From: Flaccisagitta enflata
Taxonomy: Eukaryota > Chaetognatha > Sagittoidea > Aphragmophora
Length of the DNA: 64,000 nucleotides
Direction: 5' to 3'
Assembly: GCA_965153355.1 (NCBI GenBank)
Contig: OZ231127.1
Span: 93,310,001 to 93,374,000 of the forward strand
Shown here: piece after piece, positions 58,627 to 64,000 of the stretch
Layout of the letters: the number at the start of each line of letters is the position of its first letter
Numbering within the stretch: the stretch's first letter is position 1
Program-made: the position numbers and the translations under genes
The notes under the pieces: generated by a model
The model's database searches: none
The model's input: the letters and a program-made list of their open reading frames with translations, nothing else
What the model was told of the DNA's origin: nothing

Positions 58627-61600
58627 TTAGCGACGAGCGTCCTCGCGAGATATTGGGCGGTGACGACGAGACGTAGTGGTTCTTTCCTCTCTCCTTCCGT
58701 CAGTGTGCGCCGCCGATCGGCGTTTGCTGTCGCGGCCGCGGTTGTGGTCACGATTGGTGCCGCGGTCTCGAGATCGCGAACGGCCGCGTCGATGGCGTGG
58801 TGGAGAGGGAGAGTGGCGTAGGCGTCGCTCGATGCCGGTGGTGGTTGAGGTGGAAGAGGCGCGAGAAGTTGGTGGTTGCTGTTGATCGTCGCGCGGCGTT
58901 GGGGCGCGCGTCCTGGAGTGTGAGGCCGATCTTACTTCGTCTCTCGGTGGATGCTCCGTCATTGGCTCGTAAAAGTCGCGAATTTCCTCGCGGCGTTGGA
59001 CTTTGCGGCGGTCGTCGTCGGTGTGCGAGGGATCGCGGCGAGAGACGGTACGTTTAGTCGTCCGTATCGGACTTCTAAGTCGAGACTCCGGCTCGACCCA
59101 GCGTCGCGGCGATGGCGTGGAAGCTGCCGCGGTCGGCGGTCTTGCATCTTCTAATTCCTGATCCCAATCCTCGGTGGGTTGTTGCTGTTGCGTCGGTATG
59201 ATGTCACCATAGAATCTCTGAGCGAATAAGAAGATGGCGGAGATGACTTGATCTCGGTGATCAAGGGCGTCGGTTGATGGGGTGGTGTGCGCAGAGAACA
59301 CGGAAGAATTGAAACATATTCTTCCGCCGAAGGCAAGGCGGGCGATGTCGTTCATGGATGCGGTGTTGTTCTCGACATTCCTCTTTGCGCAGGGAGTGAT
59401 GTCGTGGATGATGGGTGACCAATTAAATTCCTCCTTTAAAAATTTCGTGATTGTTCCACAGTCACGGCCGAAGATTTCGCTGTTGGTCGTCGCTTCTTTT
59501 AAAGCTTTGATGGATTTTTCCACTTCCTCTGGTTTGGTCTGCATGAGGATGTGGAAGATGGAATTTCCGGCGCGGACGGATATCATATCAATTCTGCATG
59601 AGCCCGGAAAAAGCGCCGGCGGTTCGTGACGGAGGATGGCGATGGCGGTTTCTTTTTCCACTATTTCTATCATTTTGAGGCGGGAAAATCTGTCGACTAC
59701 GATGTAACGATTGGTGTCCTTTGTTGCTTCCTCGGTCTCCTGATCATGCGATTGACACGGTTGGGGTGGTATCCATTCCGGTGGGGTGTTGGTCGGTGGG
59801 GTGGTTCCAAATTTGAAAGCGATGTAATTGGCGATGATCAGTTGTTGCTTCTCTTCTAAGAAGTTGACTGCTTCCTTTGGGTCAATGCGGAGTCGGTAAA
59901 TTGTTTCGATGGTCATCTGGATAAAATCGTCGAGGTTGATTCTTCGCCCATTGAATTCGTAGGAAAGAAAAGAGAAGAATTCCTTCATGTGTAGGGATCG
60001 GATTTTTGCCGGGACTGCGATGTCTTTTGAAGAGCAAAGGATGTTGGTTAGGAGGACGATTTCCCTGGGTGAGAGGATCTCTTTGAAATTGCGGACTTTG
60101 AGATAGTGATTGGGGAATAGATTTGATGATTGTAATTGCGTCCGGATCTGTGCCGGTGTTTTCTCCGCGAAAGAAGTGAGGAGGTTTACTGCTCTTTGGA
60201 TTTCTTGTGAGGCGGTGGCGGCCAAGAAGATGCCCAAGGCCGTAGTTGACTTCCCGGTGCGTAGTTGGTCGACAATGATCTCGCCGCTGAGTGTGTAGTG
60301 GGAGAGGATGTTGAGCGTGTGGATGTAACTATCGTGAATAATTTCCCTGTGCAGTATTTCCATGACGAAGATGTCTCGGTCGATAGGCGGAAGCGCTTCC
60401 CTCATCAGTGAAATGATCTGTCGTTGTTTTATTTTGTTCTCTATCTTCTTGGCGATGAAGACGAGGTTGTCGATACGTTGGGACCGGTTCACACTGTGCT
60501 TTATAATGCGGGCGATGGCCGTTGCTGCCTCTTTTGGCGGTTTTCGGTTGAAGAAGCGAGCTTGGTCGCGCCAAGAATCGGGGGTGGTGTCCGTTGCTGT
60601 GGCGGCGGTGGCGGTGGTAGTGGGATCCTGGATGCGGGAGACGGTTGGTGTGTTTTCGGGAAGGTCCAAGATGACAACTTCATCCATTGTTTCCTCCGTG
60701 GATAATGCGGTGGCGGCGGTGCCGGATGAGGCGTTGTTGTCGCCGTCGTTGTTATCGGCGGCGGCGGTGGTCGTCGCCGAGTCAGCGGCGGCGTCGGATG
60801 AGGCGTTGTTGTCGTTGTCGTTATCGGCAGCGGCGGTGGTCGTCGCCGCCGAATCGGCGGCGGAGGCGGCGGTAGCTGCCGAACTGGCGGCGGCGGCGGT
60901 GGTTGCCATCGAGTCGTCGGCGTCGATGTCATCGATGATGGTGAGGGAGAGGATATCATCGTTGGCGCTGGCGGCGGCCGTTGTTGGGTCGTCGGCGGGA
61001 GATTGCTCTTCCTCTTCCATCTGTCTCATTAGTTTCTCCTCCCTTTCTAGCCTCTCGCTTTCTGCGGCCTCCTCTGCGTTTTGCCTATCCCATTCTCTCT
61101 CCTTTCTCCTCTCCTCCGCGCGGCGGTTGTCTTTCTCGATTCTCCTTTGTCGTTGTTGTGGAGTTTCGTCTTTATAAAATTCCTCCATGGCATCGGCCAG
61201 CGTTCTCATTGGTTGGTGCTCCGGAGGGTGGCAACCGACGCCGGAAAAGCGGCAGGGGACGTTGGCGATTGGGCGGGATGCCGCGAATGCGATGGATTCC
61301 CGTCGTTGTTCTTCCATCGTGGGCCCTTGGCATGAGAGGAGCGTGAGTCGACCCTTTTGCTGCTGTTGTTCTTCCTCTAGGCGGTCGGGCTGATATTTCT
61401 CGCACCATTCTTTCTTCTTTTTCATGTTGATTTCGTGGCGCTCGTTTCTTTTGTCGCTTTCGTCTTCGCATCTTGCTATCAACCAATTTGCGAATTCCTT
61501 CCTCTTCTTCTTCTCCCCGTCGGTTTCTTTAATTTCCCCTTTGGCTAATTTTCGGTGATGTTTAGCTAAGACTCCGTCAAGGAACGGTTTGGGGTGTCCG

Positions 61601-62535
61601 GTGGATGGGTTAGGGCGGAGGTATTGTGTGAAATTTTCAACGTCGGCGCCGGCTTGATCTGCCGCCGCTTCGGCGACCTTGAATACGGAACCGGCGTCGG
61701 TTTCGGCGTAGATTAGCATGGGGTTGGTCATTTTCCCCTTGTTGCGGCTGTTCTTCTTAGTGAGAGACCAGTCGTATAGGTTAGGGTTACGTAGGTCGGG
61801 TGGTTTTTCCAGAAATTGGCCTCTGACGAAGGTTTTGTGGCAGAAGGCCGCGCCATAATCTTCGAGGGGTGTGTCCAAGTAGTCGAGAATTCGGTCGGGG
61901 TTGGGTGTGTATTCCTGACTGTCGCAGAAACGGGCGGTGGCGGCGTGGTCGCCGCGCGTCATGGTGTCGCAGTAACGGAAAATGGTTAAGACGTCCTGGT
62001 ATTTGACTTTGGCGGCGTCGTGGTTGGAGAACTTAAATCTTTCCAGAAATTCCAAAATTTCTTTTTCCGCGTTTTTCCCGACAAGCGCCGCGTTTTTGTG
62101 GGTGATCACCTTTATGACGTTAGTTGGGAGAACGCCATCCTTGATGATTTTGTTCAGTTGAAAGACGGCTGCCAACTTTCTGACGGATTTGCTCTCTGTG
62201 TAGAGCTGCATCGTGTCGAAGTCTCCCTCAAAGTCGATGCCAAATGGATGGATGCTTTTAGATTTTTCGGCGATTTCTAGGAACTCGCCGGCGACGACGT
62301 TGGCGCGGTCGTGGTTGTCGATGTAGTCGATGTCGCCGCGGTCGACTTTGTATTTCTTGTATGCCGCTGATTCTCCCCTGTTCATCTCTTCAATGGTTTC
62401 GGCCTTCCACTTATCGCGCGCTCGTTCAAACTCGATGGTTGCCGGGTCTTTATCTGCTCTTTTTAATTTCATTTTCGGCGGTTTTCGTTGGATGGTGACG
62501 GCGTTGTCGTCGTCGGGGAATCTGTAATCGCTCAT
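58627..62535 (-). CDS. Intronless 1302-residue protein of unknown family
   Basis: Minus-strand ORF from ATG at 62535 to TAA at 58627-58629. The frame is open a further 111 codons upstream (to 62868), but that part is almost only Asn from a (TTG)n tract, so I prefer MSDYRFPDDD as the start. Layout: 1-410 charged, mixed helical, no recognised domain; 455-512 Arg/Glu coiled-coil-like; 515-660 Ala/Thr/Asp/Asn low complexity; 660-915 helix-rich, hydrophobically patterned and globular-looking (for example FFSFLSYEFNGRRINLDDFI); 915-1115 second globular region with several Cys; 1130-1302 very basic, RS-like (SPSPPRHRRGRSRSRDR). GC-rich codon use differs sharply from the two spliced genes. Could be a viral or mobile-element structural or nuclear protein; I cannot identify it. 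Confidence 0.7.
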   Translation of the reverse strand: MSDYRFPDDDNAVTIQRKPPKMKLKRADKDPATIEFERARDKWKAETIEEMNRGESAAYKKYKVDRGDIDYIDNHDRANVVAGEFLEIAEKSKSIHPFGIDFEGDFDTMQLYTESKSVRKLAAVFQLNKIIKDGVLPTNVIKVITHKNAALVGKNAEKEILEFLERFKFSNHDAAKVKYQDVLTIFRYCDTMTRGDHAATARFCDSQEYTPNPDRILDYLDTPLEDYGAAFCHKTFVRGQFLEKPPDLRNPNLYDWSLTKKNSRNKGKMTNPMLIYAETDAGSVFKVAEAAADQAGADVENFTQYLRPNPSTGHPKPFLDGVLAKHHRKLAKGEIKETDGEKKKRKEFANWLIARCEDESDKRNERHEINMKKKKEWCEKYQPDRLEEEQQQQKGRLTLLSCQGPTMEEQRRESIAFAASRPIANVPCRFSGVGCHPPEHQPMRTLADAMEEFYKDETPQQRQRRIEKDNRRAEERRKEREWDRQNAEEAAESERLEREEKLMRQMEEEEQSPADDPTTAAASANDDILSLTIIDDIDADDSMATTAAAASSAATAASAADSAATTTAAADNDNDNNASSDAAADSATTTAAADNNDGDNNASSGTAATALSTEETMDEVVILDLPENTPTVSRIQDPTTTATAATATDTTPDSWRDQARFFNRKPPKEAATAIARIIKHSVNRSQRIDNLVFIAKKIENKIKQRQIISLMREALPPIDRDIFVMEILHREIIHDSYIHTLNILSHYTLSGEIIVDQLRTGKSTTALGIFLAATASQEIQRAVNLLTSFAEKTPAQIRTQLQSSNLFPNHYLKVRNFKEILSPREIVLLTNILCSSKDIAVPAKIRSLHMKEFFSFLSYEFNGRRINLDDFIQMTIETIYRLRIDPKEAVNFLEEKQQLIIANYIAFKFGTTPPTNTPPEWIPPQPCQSHDQETEEATKDTNRYIVVDRFSRLKMIEIVEKETAIAILRHEPPALFPGSCRIDMISVRAGNSIFHILMQTKPEEVEKSIKALKEATTNSEIFGRDCGTITKFLKEEFNWSPIIHDITPCAKRNVENNTASMNDIARLAFGGRICFNSSVFSAHTTPSTDALDHRDQVISAIFLFAQRFYGDIIPTQQQQPTEDWDQELEDARPPTAAASTPSPRRWVEPESRLRSPIRTTKRTVSRRDPSHTDDDRRKVQRREEIRDFYEPMTEHPPRDEVRSASHSRTRAPTPRDDQQQPPTSRASSTSTTTGIERRLRHSPSPPRHRRGRSRSRDRGTNRDHNRGRDSKRRSAAHTDGRREERTTTSRRHRPISREDARR

Positions 62536-62567
62536 GATCGCCGATGGTGAAGGCGGAAGAGAAGGAT

Positions 62568-62612
62568 GAAGAGAGTGGTTGTTGTTGTTGTTGTTGTTGT
62601 TGGCAATGCCGC

Positions 62613-62652
<40 letters not shown>

Positions 62653-62702
62653 ATTGTTGTTGTTGTTATTGTTGTTGTTGTTGTTATTGTTGGTAATGCC
62701 GC

Positions 62703-62754
<52 letters not shown>

Positions 62755-62765
62755 GACTATGTCGC

Positions 62766-62811
<46 letters not shown>

Positions 62812-62865
62812 GACAATGTCGCTGTTGTTGTTGCTGTTATATGTTGTTGATGTTGTTGTTGTTGC
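62568..62865. repeat. (TTG)n tracts upstream of the large ORF
   Basis: Three to four TTG runs separated by GGCAATGCCGC- and GACTATGTCGC-like spacers. Read as Asn on the minus strand. Confidence 0.9.
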
Positions 62866-62868
62866 CAC

Positions 62869-64000
62869 TGTTTTTTTTTTGTTATATCGAATTTCGTTTT
62901 GTTGCTGTTGCTGCTATTGTTCCGTGAGGTAGGATCGGTTAATCTGTGGTAAGAAGGATTAAGAACAACGGCAGGTAAAATATCTTCATTTACGCGAGTA
63001 TCCAAAAGCGGCAAGGTAATAAGTGTTTACATCAATGTATAGGCGGAACAAAGGCGAGGAATAACGGGTGTTGGCGGTAAGAAGTGTGCCGTTAAGCGTT
63101 TCTGTGGTTTTACAAAATACATCGGGAATAACATTCCTCTTATTTGCTTGTTCTCGTAACTGTCCCTTTCTTCAACTGCGGGAAAGTGTTTCTGAAGTGG
63201 TTGTCCGATTGCGTATCCATCGGTAGAAGAGATAATAAAGTGTCCTAGGCGTCGGCGGCTGCCGTCGTCGTTGTTGCTACGATCACTGAACGGGCTGGAA
63301 CGGTTTCTGTTCTCGCGAATCTCCATGGGTCAGAACGGTCTGGATTGTCTGGAAAGACCTCGTTTACGTCTGGAATTCATCGTCTGCTAGGGTGGGTTTC
63401 CGGGTCAAGGAAAAAGAAGGAGGAGATGATGATGAAGGTGTGGTGCTGTGCGGAAGTGGAAACAACGGCAATTACGTTTCGACTTTCATCCTCCCTCTGT
63501 TTACACTGGGGCTAAGAGCACACTACGGTTTGTTTTGTTTCAACCATGTCATGAACCTTGACTCCTTTCATACATGACAAACGTACAGGTTATATTTCCA
63601 GCCATACCTCCAGTCATTCCGGGGTTAGAGTGTCCAGGTTAAGTAATTTCGCCAAGGGTCCATTTTGAGTAGAAGCAAGTTGATTTGGTGGTGCGCCCGG
63701 CGCTCCAGTGTGTCCATAGTGAAAGAATCGGTTTTGTGTCCTCCCCGTTGCGTCATCAACCGGAGTGTGTTTCCTGAGATGTGGGAGGAAGGTAGAGTAG
63801 AAAAGTTCCCTAGCAACGGGCTTTCGCGCGTAATTCGTGATTTCTTCTGTAAGAACGGTAAAGTGTTTGTACAGTAGTAGTGCGAGCTATGTCAACTCTA
63901 ACTGATCTAAGTAGTCTGCAGGCGCCGAGGTGAATAAGGCAAAAACAACCGGTTGATTTTTATTGGATCCACAAGGAAAAATCGGTAAAAGTTCCACAAA
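62869..64000. other. No gene confidently seen
   Basis: Mixed composition. A minus-strand frame at 63027-63326 and plus-strand frames at 63392-63577 and 63665-63877 have no family features. No innexin C-terminal exon was recognised here. Confidence 0.4.

Noticed and set aside
62536-62868. N-terminal Asn-rich extension of the large minus-strand ORF
   Set aside because: The frame is open but consists of (TTG)n-derived Asn runs. The ATG at 62535 opens normal-complexity sequence. The extension could still be translated, but the sequence does not support it.
63027-63326. 99-residue minus-strand open frame upstream of the large ORF
   Set aside because: Normal composition but no recognised motif, no splice or promoter support, and length within chance expectation for this composition.

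Overview
The window looks like animal nuclear DNA from a non-vertebrate metazoan. It has spliced genes with GT-AG introns, a gap-junction innexin (a family absent from most deuterostomes), an animal-type matrix metalloproteinase, and very heavy simple-sequence and foldback-repeat content. I cannot resolve the phylum from sequence alone. No rRNA, tRNA, CRISPR or bacterial-type operon was seen.

Layout. 1-7200: one large foldback element with ~290 bp terminal inverted repeats, filled with ~160 bp satellite monomers in opposite orientations on its two sides, several nested CCCCGAAGGGG foldback elements and a 618 bp palindromic MITE. 7200-17100: repeats only (GA, ATGA and CT tracts, hairpin-headed elements, nested foldbacks). 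17122-27397 (+): a nine-exon matrix metalloproteinase lacking only its first exon(s). It has an atypical cysteine switch, a furin-type site, a full catalytic domain and a Gly/Trp/Tyr-rich tail in place of hemopexin. 23589-24217 (-): two phase-matched exons of a small unidentified gene inside a metalloproteinase intron. 32224-57086 (+): nine exons of an innexin covering all four membrane segments and both extracellular cysteine pairs; only the extreme C-terminus is missing. Its introns hold LINE-ORF1-like remnants on the minus strand, an 82 bp minisatellite of about 30 units, palindromic MITEs and a ~3 kb hAT-like foldback element. 58030-64000: an abrupt change to GC-rich sequence with one intronless 1302-codon minus-strand ORF of unknown family, possibly of viral or mobile origin.

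Most striking. At three exon ends in the two main genes (innexin exons 2 and 9, metalloproteinase exon 6) the last part of the exon plus its 5' splice site has been amplified into a tandem array running into the intron. Twelve of the splice sites lie within about 45 nt of a tandem repeat, and one innexin 3' splice site is supplied by the end of a dispersed hairpin-headed element. Together these suggest repeat-driven remodelling of intron boundaries. The metalloproteinase and innexin have no evident functional link; they are neighbours on the same strand about 5 kb apart.
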